Source: Winogradskyella wandonensis
GTDB lineage: Bacteria; Bacteroidota; Bacteroidia; Flavobacteriales; Flavobacteriaceae
Direction: 5' to 3'
NCBI RefSeq assembly: GCF_004346845.1
Contig: NZ_SMGI01000002.1
Coordinates: 434,001-498,000 of the forward strand
Length of the DNA stretch: 64,000 nucleotides
Made by a program: the position numbers and the translations under genes. Of this stretch, positions 53,743 through 62,785 are shown piece after piece (the first letter of the stretch is position 1; each line of letters opens with the position of its first letter). The notes beneath the pieces were generated by a model, which searched no databases, was not told the DNA's origin, and worked only from the letters and a program-made list of their open reading frames with translations.

Positions 53743-54900
53743 CTATTCTAACCAAGATTTATAATAATCTTCATCAGCAATTTTAAGTGCCTCTTCGGTT
53801 ACTTTTAAAGGCTTAAATGTGTCTACCATTACCGCTAATTCATCTGTTTTTACTTTTCCAATACTACGTTCCATAGCTCCTGGATGTGGCCCATGAGGAA
53901 TTCCCGCAGGATGAAGTGAAATGTGCCCTGCAGCAATATCGTTTCTACTCATAAAATCACCATCTACGTAATACAACACCTCATCACTATCTATATTGCT
54001 ATGATTATAAGGTGCAGGAACAGCTAAAGGGTGATAATCGTATAATCTTGGCACGAAACTGCACACCACAAAAGCATCAGTTTCAAAGGTTTGATGTACT
54101 GGTGGCGGTTGATGTACGCGACCTGTTATGGGTTCGAAATCATGAATAGAAAAAGCATACGGATAATTATACCCATCGTAGCCCACGACATCGAAAGGAT
54201 GTGAAGCATAAACCATATCGAAAATTTCGTCTTGCTTTTTTACTTTTATCAAAAAATCTCCCGTTTCGTTATAAGTTTCTAATTCATGAGGTCTTCTAAT
54301 ATCGCGCTCGCAAAAAGGTGAATGCTCTAATAATTGTCCAAACCAATTTCGATAACGTTTTGGCGTATATATTGGGTGATAAGACTCTACAATAAATAGT
54401 CGATTATCTTCGGTGTCAAAATCTAGCTTATAGATGATTCCTCTCGGAACTAACAAATAATCCCCATATTTAAAATCGAGATTACCCAAATGCGTCCTCA
54501 GCTTTCCGCTTCCTTTATGAATAAAAATTAACTCATCTGCATCTGTGTTTTTATAAAAATAATCTTTGGTAGATGCCTTCGGAGCTGCTAAAATGATGTT
54601 ACAATCGGAATTAGAAAGTACAATCTTTCGACTCTCTAAATAATCGTTCTCTGGTTTTACTTTAAAGCCATGAAAACGATAAGACTGCATGTTATTAGCC
54701 TTAGCAATTTTTGGTGCAACACTGTATTGGGCATTAATAGCCTTTACCTGAGTTGGTCTCTGTTCATGGTAGCTATTGGTAGACATGCCGTCGAAGCCAA
54801 TGGTGCCAAAAAGCTGCTCGTAGTAAAAACTTCCATCAGGTTTTTTAAACTGTGTATGTCGTTTAGGAGGAATTTCTCCAAGTTTATGATAAAATGGCAT
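53743..54900 (-). CDS. hmgA: Homogentisate 1,2-dioxygenase
   Basis: Fe(II) enzyme that opens the homogentisate ring to maleylacetoacetate. At 385 residues it is shorter than the about 440-residue human form, as is usual in Bacteroidota. The cupin region contains ELIFIHKGSGKLRTHLGNLD. The iron site is expected in the C-terminal half: FEPITGRVHQPPPVHQTF with the first His, and HPAGIPHGPHPGAMERSIG with the other ligands. It is the first gene of hmgA-hppD; maleylacetoacetate isomerase and fumarylacetoacetase are not in the window. A 9-bp inverted repeat (54925-54966) lies in its leader. Confidence 0.94.
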   Translation of the reverse strand: MPFYHKLGEIPPKRHTQFKKPDGSFYYEQLFGTIGFDGMSTNSYHEQRPTQVKAINAQYSVAPKIAKANNMQSYRFHGFKVKPENDYLESRKIVLSNSDCNIILAAPKASTKDYFYKNTDADELIFIHKGSGKLRTHLGNLDFKYGDYLLVPRGIIYKLDFDTEDNRLFIVESYHPIYTPKRYRNWFGQLLEHSPFCERDIRRPHELETYNETGDFLIKVKKQDEIFDMVYASHPFDVVGYDGYNYPYAFSIHDFEPITGRVHQPPPVHQTFETDAFVVCSFVPRLYDYHPLAVPAPYNHSNIDSDEVLYYVDGDFMSRNDIAAGHISLHPAGIPHGPHPGAMERSIGKVKTDELAVMVDTFKPLKVTEEALKIADEDYYKSWLE

Positions 54901-54924
54901 TTTTATTTATGTTTAAGCGTGTAT

Positions 54925-54966
54925 TCGTTGATTTGTTCAATTGACTTATGCCTCAAGAATCAACGA
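54925..54966. repeat. Inverted repeat upstream of hmgA
   Basis: TCGTTGATT (54925-54933) and AATCAACGA (54958-54966) are perfect inverted copies separated by 24 nt, 25 nt before the hmgA start. This could be an operator or a leader hairpin. The rest of the 54901-55158 gap shows no gene or clear promoter. Confidence 0.45.
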
Positions 54967-55158
54967 GTTATAAAGTTACAAAAAATGAATTGGCTTTTCG
55001 CTATTACGTTATGTTTGCTTACTCTTACTTAAAATGTAATCAATAGCGTTTTTCTGAAAGTTACTCAGGATTTCTCTTAATAAGATAGTGAAGTAGTATT
55101 TTATAATTCTTCCAAAAGGGTTTCATAACAATACAAATATCGTAAAATTTGAAAAGAC

Positions 55159-57396
55159 TTAAAACCAAAAACCAATATTAAAAAACCAGTAGCTTTCTTT
55201 GAGTTCTGGAGAAATTGTATACTTTGCTTCTATAGGACCTAAGAATGTTTCTATTGAATATCCTAGAGCGAACCCTGTGTAATCTGGTTCTGTAAACCAC
55301 TCGCCATCATCAAAAATATTATCGGCAATATTTGCAAAATTTCCAGAGAGTAAAATGTGATGCTTTTTAAAGATTTCGTAATCAAACGTAACATCTGCTT
55401 TTACAAAACTATTGCCTACAATAGACACATAGTCATAACCGTAAAACGACCCAAAATTATTGATGAAATTCTGACCATAGCCACCAAATGCAAAATCTAA
55501 AAAACTTGTAGAACGGTCGCCTAATTTAAAGCCGCCAGACGTACTAAGGTTAATTGACAAATCCCCAACAGGGCTAAATGCATAACCAATATCTGCTTTA
55601 GCTATAGAAAATGACTCGAAAGCATCATTAAATCCTCGAGAACCGATATACCAATGGGCTGTACCGTTAAGCAAAAATCCTGAGTTAGGGAAAAATCGAT
55701 TATCATAGGTATCAATTTTTAGATTTCCAAAAAGGCTAAAATAATCTGTATTCTCAAATATGAAGTCGTCGTTGCTATTAGTGTTATTTAAAGTCTCTGT
55801 TGTAATCTTTAAGCGCTTATGCTCGAAACCGAGATTAAATTCGAATTCTTTAGCTAAAAGCGTTTGAAAGTAAAGCTGATTTGTTTGGTCCTGAAGCTCA
55901 ACATCTACTTTGTTTAAATCAACCAACAATGGGTCGTCTGGTTGCAGTAGTAAATTAGCATTAACTAATCTGTCGAACTGGTTGTATCTGGATTTAAGAC
56001 CTATACTAATATAAAAGCCTTTATCTATAAAATAATCGAAATCGTATCTAAGATTATCGCCTAAAATAATGTCTAACGACGCAAAATCGTTGTTAAATAC
56101 TAATCGCTTTCGGGTTATATTTAGCAATGCAGCACTTTTATATAGTCCGTCGTAGTGTAAACCAAGCTTCACAAAAGTATTTGCCTTAGACTCGTTTATG
56201 TCTGCTTCAAAATTATAAACATCAGGACTTTTAGTCGGTGCGAGTTTATACCTTACTGCATCAAAATTATTGGTAGCTACTAAATTATTTATGCCCTCGT
56301 TTAGTTGCTCATAACTAATATTGTCATTACCTCTAAGCTTTAATTTCCCTAAAATATAAGACCGTGTATATCTCTTATTTCCCTTTAGTATAACATCTGC
56401 AATTTTAAGGCTATCTGCAATGCGGACATTATCCTTTATGTAAAAACTGGGTTGCGTCTTCTTTAAATTTACAAGTGCTGTTAACTCTTTTTTTGCAGCT
56501 GCTTCTCCTGCCTTAACTATATCTCGCCCTTCGCTAAACGAAATGACAGAAAAATTGGTGATGTCTGGCTTTATATAAATATCGGTTTGCTTACGCTTAA
56601 CCTTCATGTCGTTTATAGTTCTAAAATTATTGATTTGCAGCAAAATCTCGGGAGCAGATTCTAACTCTTCCCTATCTTTTAATCCATCTTGTACATCTAC
56701 CCCAATAATAACATCAACACCTTTTGCTCGGAGCTCGTTAATAGGATAATTATTAGTTACACCACCATCGACATAAATTTTATCTTTGATTTTTACAGGC
56801 TGAAATAATGAAGGAAAAGCACCGCTGGCCGTTACGGCTTCTGCCAAATTTCCTTTATCCATTAATATAGGTTCTCCTGTTTCGATATTTGTGGCTATAC
56901 AGAAAAACGGCGTTGGTAATTTTGAAAAATCTGAAACTTCATTTACCGGAAGCAGCAACTTGTATAATAGATTATACACATTTTGCCCACGCGATAGACC
57001 TGAAGGTAATTTTAATTTAAAACCGTCTATTGGTAAATTTATAGCATAGCGCTCCGAATTATTTCGCTCGATAAGTGACTTAGATTTTCTTTGGAACTTA
57101 TCGTTTATTAAAACATCAAAATCTATGGTTCTAAATATAGAGTCTAATTGTTTACCGGAATACCCAGAAGCGTATAGAGAACCTATTATGGCACCCATAC
57201 TAGTTCCAGCAATGTAATCGACTTTTATGCCTAAACTATCGATAACTTTTAACACACCAATATGTGCAAAGCCTTTAGCACCACCACCGCTAAGAACCAA
57301 TCCAACTTTTGTAGAATCAGAAGCTTGAGCCGAAAGGTTATGGCTAAAGCATATGGTTGCTAAAAAAATGATGATATATGTTAATTTAAATTTCAA
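55159..57396 (-). CDS. Patatin-like phospholipase with POTRA and outer-membrane barrel
   Basis: The best start is TTG at 57396, 1 nt after the uvrC stop. It opens a signal peptide directly (MKFKLTYIIIFLATICFSH), whereas the ATG at 57447 lies inside uvrC and adds 17 residues. The 745-residue protein has a patatin domain (about 30-300) with oxyanion GGGAKG, nucleophile GTSMG and the dyad Asp in VDGGVTNN. It is followed by a POTRA-like segment (about 330-400) and a BamA/TpsB-like beta-barrel ending in an aromatic (FWF). This order is that of type Vd autotransporters (PlpD/FplA). It is cotranscribed with uvrC. Confidence 0.9.
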   Translation of the reverse strand: MKFKLTYIIIFLATICFSHNLSAQASDSTKVGLVLSGGGAKGFAHIGVLKVIDSLGIKVDYIAGTSMGAIIGSLYASGYSGKQLDSIFRTIDFDVLINDKFQRKSKSLIERNNSERYAINLPIDGFKLKLPSGLSRGQNVYNLLYKLLLPVNEVSDFSKLPTPFFCIATNIETGEPILMDKGNLAEAVTASGAFPSLFQPVKIKDKIYVDGGVTNNYPINELRAKGVDVIIGVDVQDGLKDREELESAPEILLQINNFRTINDMKVKRKQTDIYIKPDITNFSVISFSEGRDIVKAGEAAAKKELTALVNLKKTQPSFYIKDNVRIADSLKIADVILKGNKRYTRSYILGKLKLRGNDNISYEQLNEGINNLVATNNFDAVRYKLAPTKSPDVYNFEADINESKANTFVKLGLHYDGLYKSAALLNITRKRLVFNNDFASLDIILGDNLRYDFDYFIDKGFYISIGLKSRYNQFDRLVNANLLLQPDDPLLVDLNKVDVELQDQTNQLYFQTLLAKEFEFNLGFEHKRLKITTETLNNTNSNDDFIFENTDYFSLFGNLKIDTYDNRFFPNSGFLLNGTAHWYIGSRGFNDAFESFSIAKADIGYAFSPVGDLSINLSTSGGFKLGDRSTSFLDFAFGGYGQNFINNFGSFYGYDYVSIVGNSFVKADVTFDYEIFKKHHILLSGNFANIADNIFDDGEWFTEPDYTGFALGYSIETFLGPIEAKYTISPELKESYWFFNIGFWF

Positions 57397-57397
57397 A

Positions 57398-59191
57398 TTA
57401 ATCGTTATGATAGTAGTTATACACTTTGTTTGCTCTTGACGCTCCAACTACAGCTTCTAATTCGTCTAACTTCGCATTTGCAATACGTTTAACGGTTTTA
57501 AAACGCTTCATTAAATCTATAATTGTTTGCTCGCCTACACCAGGAATATTTTCTAATTCGGTTTTTAAAGCGCCTTTGCTTCGTCTATTTCTATGATGCT
57601 CAATACCAAAACGGTGCGCTTCATTTCGGAGTTGCTGAATAATCTTAAGTGTTTCGCTTTTTTTATCTAAATATAAAGGAATTGGGTCATCTGGGTAAAA
57701 TAATTCTTCTAAACGCTTTGCAATACCGATAATCGCAATTTTTCCGCGCAAGCCTAAACTATCTAAACTTTTAAGTGCCGAAGACAGCTGACCTTTTCCT
57801 CCATCGATAATAATAAGCTGTGGTAACGGTTGGTCTTCTTCTAAAAGGCGTTTGTAACGTCTAAAAACCACCTCTTCCATAGAGGCAAAATCATCAGGAC
57901 CTTCTACAGTTTTAATATTAAAATGACGATAATCTTTCTTACTAGGCTTTCCGTTCTTAAATACCACGCACGCCGCAACAGGATTAGTACCTTGAATGTT
58001 AGAGTTATCAAAACACTCGATGTGCCTTGGTTCTTCGGACAAACGCAAATCGGCCTTCATCTGTGCCATAATACGATTGGTGTGTCTGTCTGGGTCGGTA
58101 ATTTTTATTTGTTTTAACTTGTCTAATCGATAGTACTTTGCATTTCTTTCGGATAAGTCTAAAATGCTTTTTTTATCACCAAGTTTTGGTACAGTAACCT
58201 TTACCTCATCTCCTAAATCTATTTTAAAAGGCACATAGATTTCTTTGGATTTTGAATGAAAACGTTGACGAATTTCTGTCACTGCCAACTCTAACAGGTC
58301 CTTATCACTTTCTTGTAGTTTCTTTTTTATTTCTAGTGTATGCGAGCGTATGATTGAGCCATAGGACAATTGCAAAAAGTTAATATAGGCGTAGCTTTCG
58401 TCACTAATAATTGAAAACACATCGACATTGCTAATTTTTGGATTAACAACCGTAGATTTAGACTGATAATTTTCTAATATGTCCAGCTTTTCTTTTACTT
58501 TCTGTGCTTCTTCAAATTGCATGTTTTCTGCTAAAGCCTTCATTTGCTTTCTAAACTGCTGTAAAGAATCCTTAAAATTTCCCTTTAGAATCTCTCTAAT
58601 CGCTTTAATATTGCTGTGGTATTCTTCTTCGGTTTCTAGTCCTTCGCAAGCACCTTTGCAATTTCCTAAATGATACTCTAAACAAACCTTGTACTTGCCT
58701 GATTCTACTTTTTCTTCAGATAAATGGTAATTACACGTTCGTAATTGATAAAGACCTTTAATAAGCCCTAACAGCGTCTTAACTGTTTTCATACTAGTAT
58801 ATGGCCCAAAATATTCAGACCCATCTTTTATAACACGACGTGTAGGAAAGATTCTAGGAAAACGTTCGTTTTTTACACAAATCCAAGGGTACGATTTATC
58901 GTCTTTTAATAGTACGTTATAGCGTGGTTTGTATTTTTTTATAAGATTGTTCTCGAGCAACAAGGCATCACTTTCGGTCTCTACAACAATATGCTTAATC
59001 TTAGCAATTTTTTTTACGAGAACTCTAGTTTTTCCGTAGTCGTGGTTTTTAGTAAAATAAGAACTCACGCGTTTTTTTATATCCTTTGCCTTACCAACGT
59101 AGATTAAGTTGTCCTCAGCATCGTAATACTGATATACACCAGGCTGATGCGGCAAGGTTTTTATTTGGATATCAAGTGCGGTTTCGGACAT
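57398..59191 (-). CDS. uvrC: Excinuclease ABC subunit C
   Basis: Makes both incisions in nucleotide-excision repair. The 597 residues show a GIY-YIG domain (GVYQYYDAEDNLIYVGKAKD), a cysteine-bearing region (CLEYHLGNCKGACEG), a UVR motif (FEEAQKVKEKLDILENY), the RNase H-like C-terminal nuclease (ECFDNSNIQGTNPVAACVVF, IDGGKGQLSSAL) and a C-terminal (HhH)2 module (ENIPGVGEQTIIDLMKRF). It is full length. TACCTTTG at 59197-59204 is close to the start; as a -7 box it would give an almost leaderless mRNA. Confidence 0.97.
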   Translation of the reverse strand: MSETALDIQIKTLPHQPGVYQYYDAEDNLIYVGKAKDIKKRVSSYFTKNHDYGKTRVLVKKIAKIKHIVVETESDALLLENNLIKKYKPRYNVLLKDDKSYPWICVKNERFPRIFPTRRVIKDGSEYFGPYTSMKTVKTLLGLIKGLYQLRTCNYHLSEEKVESGKYKVCLEYHLGNCKGACEGLETEEEYHSNIKAIREILKGNFKDSLQQFRKQMKALAENMQFEEAQKVKEKLDILENYQSKSTVVNPKISNVDVFSIISDESYAYINFLQLSYGSIIRSHTLEIKKKLQESDKDLLELAVTEIRQRFHSKSKEIYVPFKIDLGDEVKVTVPKLGDKKSILDLSERNAKYYRLDKLKQIKITDPDRHTNRIMAQMKADLRLSEEPRHIECFDNSNIQGTNPVAACVVFKNGKPSKKDYRHFNIKTVEGPDDFASMEEVVFRRYKRLLEEDQPLPQLIIIDGGKGQLSSALKSLDSLGLRGKIAIIGIAKRLEELFYPDDPIPLYLDKKSETLKIIQQLRNEAHRFGIEHHRNRRSKGALKTELENIPGVGEQTIIDLMKRFKTVKRIANAKLDELEAVVGASRANKVYNYYHND

Positions 59192-59280
59192 ACATCCAAA
59201 GGTAATAAATTGGTTGTATTTGATGTTTTTTCAACGGGTTTTATTACTACTTTCGCCGCACAAATTTTGAAACTTACTAA

Positions 59281-59706
59281 ATGGCAAAACAACTGTTGGG
59301 ACGTGTTGATAAAATTGACTTTCCAAAACTGAATTTATACCATATCGATGTAAAAATTGATACCGGTGCTTATACCTCAGCTATACATTGTTCTCATATA
59401 AAAGAAATCGACGGAAAACTACATTGTATTTTTGAACATGAAGGACATCCGAATTTTAAAACCGAAGAAATTATATTCGATAATTATACCTATACTGATG
59501 TAAAAAGCAGCAATGGTGTTAAAGAAAATAGATTCAAAATTAAAACAGATGTTATTTTCTTTGGAAAAACTTATAAAATCAACTTAACTTTAAGCACTAG
59601 AGACGACATGAAGTTTCCTGTTTTAATAGGACGTCAATTTTTGAAGAAAAAATTTATTGTTGATGTCGACTTAGAAAATCAATCCTTTAATGCTTCACAG
59701 CAATGA
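59281..59706 (+). CDS. Retropepsin-like (RimB/ATP-dependent zinc protease family) protein
   Basis: A 141-residue aspartic-protease-like protein of the RimK-associated family (older name ATP-dependent zinc protease). [13 protein letters not shown] is the D-T-G active-site loop and [16 protein letters not shown] the C-terminal hairpin. It would act as a dimer, as retropepsins do. In Pseudomonas the homologue RimB is encoded with RimK and counters it. Here the rimK ATG overlaps this gene's last 4 nt, which is strong evidence for a shared process. No signal peptide; cytoplasmic. Confidence 0.88.
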   Translation: MAKQLLGRVDKIDFPKLNLYHIDVKIDTGAYTSAIHCSHIKEIDGKLHCIFEHEGHPNFKTEEIIFDNYTYTDVKSSNGVKENRFKIKTDVIFFGKTYKINLTLSTRDDMKFPVLIGRQFLKKKFIVDVDLENQSFNASQQ

Positions 59707-60578
59707 ACATAGTTATCTTATCGCGTAATCCTCATCTCTATTCAACAAAACGATTAATAGAAGAAGGCGAAAAAAGAGGTCATGAGGTAGAAATTATAGA
59801 CCCACTAAAATGCGATATAATTATAGAACAAGAAAAACCAACCATATTTTATAGGGATCGCTATCTCGATTACGTAGATGCCATTATTCCTAGGATTGGA
59901 GCTTCGGTTACTTTTTTTGGATGTGCTGTTGTGCGACAATTCGAAATGATGAATGTTTTTACAACGGTATCCTCTGACGCTATTTTACGCTCTAGAGACA
60001 AACTACGAAGCTTTCAGAGGCTTTCTAAAGCAGGTATTGGCATGCCCAAAACGGTATTTACCAACTATTCTAGAGATGTTGAAGAGGTTTTAGAACATGT
60101 AGGTGGCCCACCAGTAATAATAAAACTCCTTGAAGGCACACAAGGTCTTGGTGTTGTACTAGCAGAATCTAAGAATGCTGCCAAGTCTGTACTAGAAGCA
60201 TTTAATGGATTGCAAGCCAGAGCTTTAGTACAAGAATATATTAAAGAAGCAAAAGGTGCAGACCTTAGAGCACTAATCGTAGATGGACAAGTTGTTGGGG
60301 CTATGAAGCGCCAAGGTGGCGAAGGTGAATTTCGTTCTAACTTACATAGAGGCGGAAGCGCAAATTTAATTAGGCTTAGCGAGGACGAACTAAAGTTAGC
60401 CATTAAAGCAGCAAGAGCATTAAAGCTACCTGTTTGCGGTGTAGACATGTTACAATCTTCTCGTGGCCCATTGATTATGGAGGTAAATTCTACACCTGGA
60501 CTCGAAGGTATAGAAGGTGCAACTAAAAAAAATATCGCACGGGCAATTATTACGTTTATAGAACGTAATAGAAAATAA
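59703..60578 (+). CDS. rimK: RimK family alpha-L-glutamate ligase
   Basis: ATP-grasp ligase that adds glutamate residues to a C-terminus, in E. coli that of ribosomal protein S6. The 291 residues have the N-terminal domain with [16 protein letters not shown] and the ATP-grasp fold: [54 protein letters not shown], and the metal site [16 protein letters not shown]. Length and motifs are canonical. It overlaps the retropepsin-like gene by 4 nt and is followed by the aspartoacylase-family gene after 36 nt. Confidence 0.93.
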   Translation: MNIVILSRNPHLYSTKRLIEEGEKRGHEVEIIDPLKCDIIIEQEKPTIFYRDRYLDYVDAIIPRIGASVTFFGCAVVRQFEMMNVFTTVSSDAILRSRDKLRSFQRLSKAGIGMPKTVFTNYSRDVEEVLEHVGGPPVIIKLLEGTQGLGVVLAESKNAAKSVLEAFNGLQARALVQEYIKEAKGADLRALIVDGQVVGAMKRQGGEGEFRSNLHRGGSANLIRLSEDELKLAIKAARALKLPVCGVDMLQSSRGPLIMEVNSTPGLEGIEGATKKNIARAIITFIERNRK

Positions 60579-60614
60579 AAGACAACTATTAAAAGATTCC
60601 CGTTTTCACGGAAG

Positions 60615-61592
60615 ATGACTATGAGTGAACAAGAAGTCTTAGATATTTTAGGTAAAAAAGTAGCATTAGGCCAAAGTGCAACAGTAAGTTTTAATGTTGC
60701 TAAACTTCATACCCAAAACACTATAGATGTTCCTATAATTATCGAGCGTTCTAAAAAACCGGGACCAACAGTTTTAATTACTGCTGGTATTCATGGTGAT
60801 GAGGTTAACGGTGTAGAAATTGTAAGACAGATTATTTCTAAAGGCATTAATAAGCCAAAGAAAGGAACTATAATTTGTGTCCCTGTAATCAACGCATTTG
60901 GCTTTATACACATGGATCGTCTATTCCCAGACGGAAGAGACCTTAACCGTGTATTTCCTGGTAGTAAAAAGGGTTCTTTGGCAAGTCGGGTGGCCCATAA
61001 GTTAATGACCGAAATAGTGCCGCATGCCGATTTAATTTTGGATTTCCACACAGGAGGATCAGACCGTTTTAACTCTGCTCATATACGCATTGTAAAAGGC
61101 GAATTGGTCTTAGACGAATTAGCTCAAGTCTTCGGTGCGCCGTTTATTTTTTATTCGAAAAATTTGAATAAATCCTTCAGAAATTCATGTTATAAATTGG
61201 GAATTCCTATGCTACTTTTTGAAGGTGGCAAATCTTTCCATATAGATAACACCATTACCAATACAGGCGTTAACGGTGTTAAACGTGTTTTGCATCATTT
61301 AGAAATGCTAAATCGAAAATTTAAAGTCTCGCGCCCAAAAAAAGACGTCATAAAAATTGATGAAAGTAAATGGGTACGCGCCAAATACTCTGGTATGTTT
61401 AGACCAACGATTAGCGTTAATACCAAAGTAGAAAAGGGCGATGTAATAGGTAATATCACTGATCCTTACGGAAGTTTTAATCATTTTGTCAAAGCACCAA
61501 ACAGCGGCTATGTTTTTAATGTTAATGAATCGCCGATAATTTATCAGGGCGATGCCATTTTTCATATCTCGACAAAGCTTGTAAACGAATGA
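60615..61592 (+). CDS. Succinylglutamate desuccinylase/aspartoacylase family hydrolase
   Basis: A 325-residue zinc carboxypeptidase-like enzyme. AGIHGDEVNGVEIV provides the H-x2-E zinc ligands and DLILDFHTGG the third ligand. The C-terminal beta domain is lipoyl-like (KGDVIGNITDPYGS). The family hydrolyses N-acyl or peptide-like bonds of acidic amino acids. Its place after rimK and the retropepsin-like gene suggests cleavage of glutamate or glutamyl tails; inference. Another ATG, two codons downstream (60621), is an equally possible start. It overlaps the next gene by 4 nt. Confidence 0.88.
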   Translation: MTMSEQEVLDILGKKVALGQSATVSFNVAKLHTQNTIDVPIIIERSKKPGPTVLITAGIHGDEVNGVEIVRQIISKGINKPKKGTIICVPVINAFGFIHMDRLFPDGRDLNRVFPGSKKGSLASRVAHKLMTEIVPHADLILDFHTGGSDRFNSAHIRIVKGELVLDELAQVFGAPFIFYSKNLNKSFRNSCYKLGIPMLLFEGGKSFHIDNTITNTGVNGVKRVLHHLEMLNRKFKVSRPKKDVIKIDESKWVRAKYSGMFRPTISVNTKVEKGDVIGNITDPYGSFNHFVKAPNSGYVFNVNESPIIYQGDAIFHISTKLVNE

Positions 61593-62155
61593 CCAAACAA
61601 GACTTACGAAAAAAATACAAGGCACTACGACAAGGGCTTAGCCATGACGAGATTGAAGATAAAAGTCTAGCCATAGCCAATCAATTACTACAACTTAATA
61701 TTTGGGATTTAGATTTCTATCACATCTTTTTGAGTATAGAAGAACAAAAGGAAATTAACACAGAATATATCTTAAATATCCTTGCCGGAAAAGATAAAAA
61801 CATTGTGGTATCTAAAAGCAATTTTGAAGATTATAGTATGTCTCACTTTTTGCTTACTGATAATACCAAACTAAAGAAGAACGACTACAACATCCCTGAA
61901 CCCGTTAACGGTATTCCTATTCAACCAGAACAAATAGATGTAGTTTTTGTTCCGCTTTTAAGCTTTGACATAAAAGGAAATCGCATTGGTTATGGTAAAG
62001 GATTCTATGACCGATTTCTTTCTGAGTGTAAACCTGAAACTCTTAAAATTGGACTCTCTTTTTTTGAAGCTGAAACTGAAGAGTTTGAAGTTTTAGAAAA
62101 TGATATAAAGCTGGATTATTGTGTAAGTCCCGAGAAAACTTATCGTTTCATCTAA
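61589..62155 (+). CDS. 5-Formyltetrahydrofolate cyclo-ligase
   Basis: Converts 5-formyl-THF to 5,10-methenyl-THF using ATP. The 188 residues have the N-terminal KQDLRKKYKALRQGLSHDEI, the folate-binding region, and the C-terminal signature GNRIGYGKGFYDRFLSE. The ATG overlaps the last 4 nt of the upstream gene, so it is translationally coupled. Its biochemical link to the RimK cassette is not obvious. It ends 12 nt from the convergent lspA stop. Confidence 0.94.
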   Translation: MTKQDLRKKYKALRQGLSHDEIEDKSLAIANQLLQLNIWDLDFYHIFLSIEEQKEINTEYILNILAGKDKNIVVSKSNFEDYSMSHFLLTDNTKLKKNDYNIPEPVNGIPIQPEQIDVVFVPLLSFDIKGNRIGYGKGFYDRFLSECKPETLKIGLSFFEAETEEFEVLENDIKLDYCVSPEKTYRFI

Positions 62156-62167
62156 GCGTTATCTTGT

Positions 62168-62785
62168 TTATCTAAACGCCTTTCTATTAAACACAATCAA
62201 CATACCAATTCCCGTGCTTATTGCCACATCCGCCACATTAAAAACAGGGTCGAAAAAAGAGATATATTTTCCGCCAATAAAAGGTAACCAATCTGGTAAA
62301 ACACCAGAAAATAGCGGGAAATGTAGCATATCTACGACCTTTCCGTAAAAGATATTTGCATAGCCACCACCTTCTGGTAAAAATGTAGCTACTTGTCCGT
62401 AACTATCATTAAATAAAACACCATAGAAGACAGAGTCAATAATATTTCCTAAGGCACCTGCAAAAATTAGAGAAATGGCAAAAACTAGCGTTGTACTTTT
62501 TTGTTTTTTAATAACATCTCTAAGCCAAAACCCAATGGCTGTAACAGCCATAATTCTAAAAAGTGTAAGTATTAACTTGGCAGATTGGTCACTTATAAAA
62601 GAAAAAATATCACTAAGCTTTGTGCCCCAGGCCATACCATCATTTTCTACAAACAAGATTTTAAACCAGGAAAATACCTCTACCTCTTCTTGAAGATAAA
62701 AATTTGTCTTTATATAGATTTTGCTCACCTGATCTATGAGCAAGATGATACTGATGAGAATTAAAGATTTTTTAAAGGACATCAT
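62168..62785 (-). CDS. lspA: Lipoprotein signal peptidase (SPII)
   Basis: Inner-membrane aspartyl protease that cleaves prolipoprotein signals. The 205 residues have four membrane helices and the two catalytic aspartates, in GALGNIIDSVFYG and DPVFNVADVAIS. It is longer than the about 160 residues of E. coli, because of an extended loop before the second motif, as in other Bacteroidota. The start codon directly follows the stop of the upstream secreted gene, which indicates coupling. It matures the many lipoproteins seen in this window. Confidence 0.96.
   Translation of the reverse strand: MMSFKKSLILISIILLIDQVSKIYIKTNFYLQEEVEVFSWFKILFVENDGMAWGTKLSDIFSFISDQSAKLILTLFRIMAVTAIGFWLRDVIKKQKSTTLVFAISLIFAGALGNIIDSVFYGVLFNDSYGQVATFLPEGGGYANIFYGKVVDMLHFPLFSGVLPDWLPFIGGKYISFFDPVFNVADVAISTGIGMLIVFNRKAFR

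Noticed and set aside
54670..55032. 120-codon plus-strand open frame covering the hmgA start and running into the gap; it ends in a short peptide MNWLFAITLCLLTLT
   Set aside because: Mostly antisense to hmgA; no promoter or conserved sequence. The short peptide starting at 54985 has no supporting signals.
59197..59204. TACCTTTG, a consensus -7 match right before uvrC
   Set aside because: It would place the transcription start at the start codon itself; no -33 element is found, so it is not listed as a promoter.
62148..62182. Possible terminator between the 5-formyl-THF cyclo-ligase and lspA genes
   Set aside because: The arms GCGTT and AACGC are short, the stem is bulged and there is no clear U tract.
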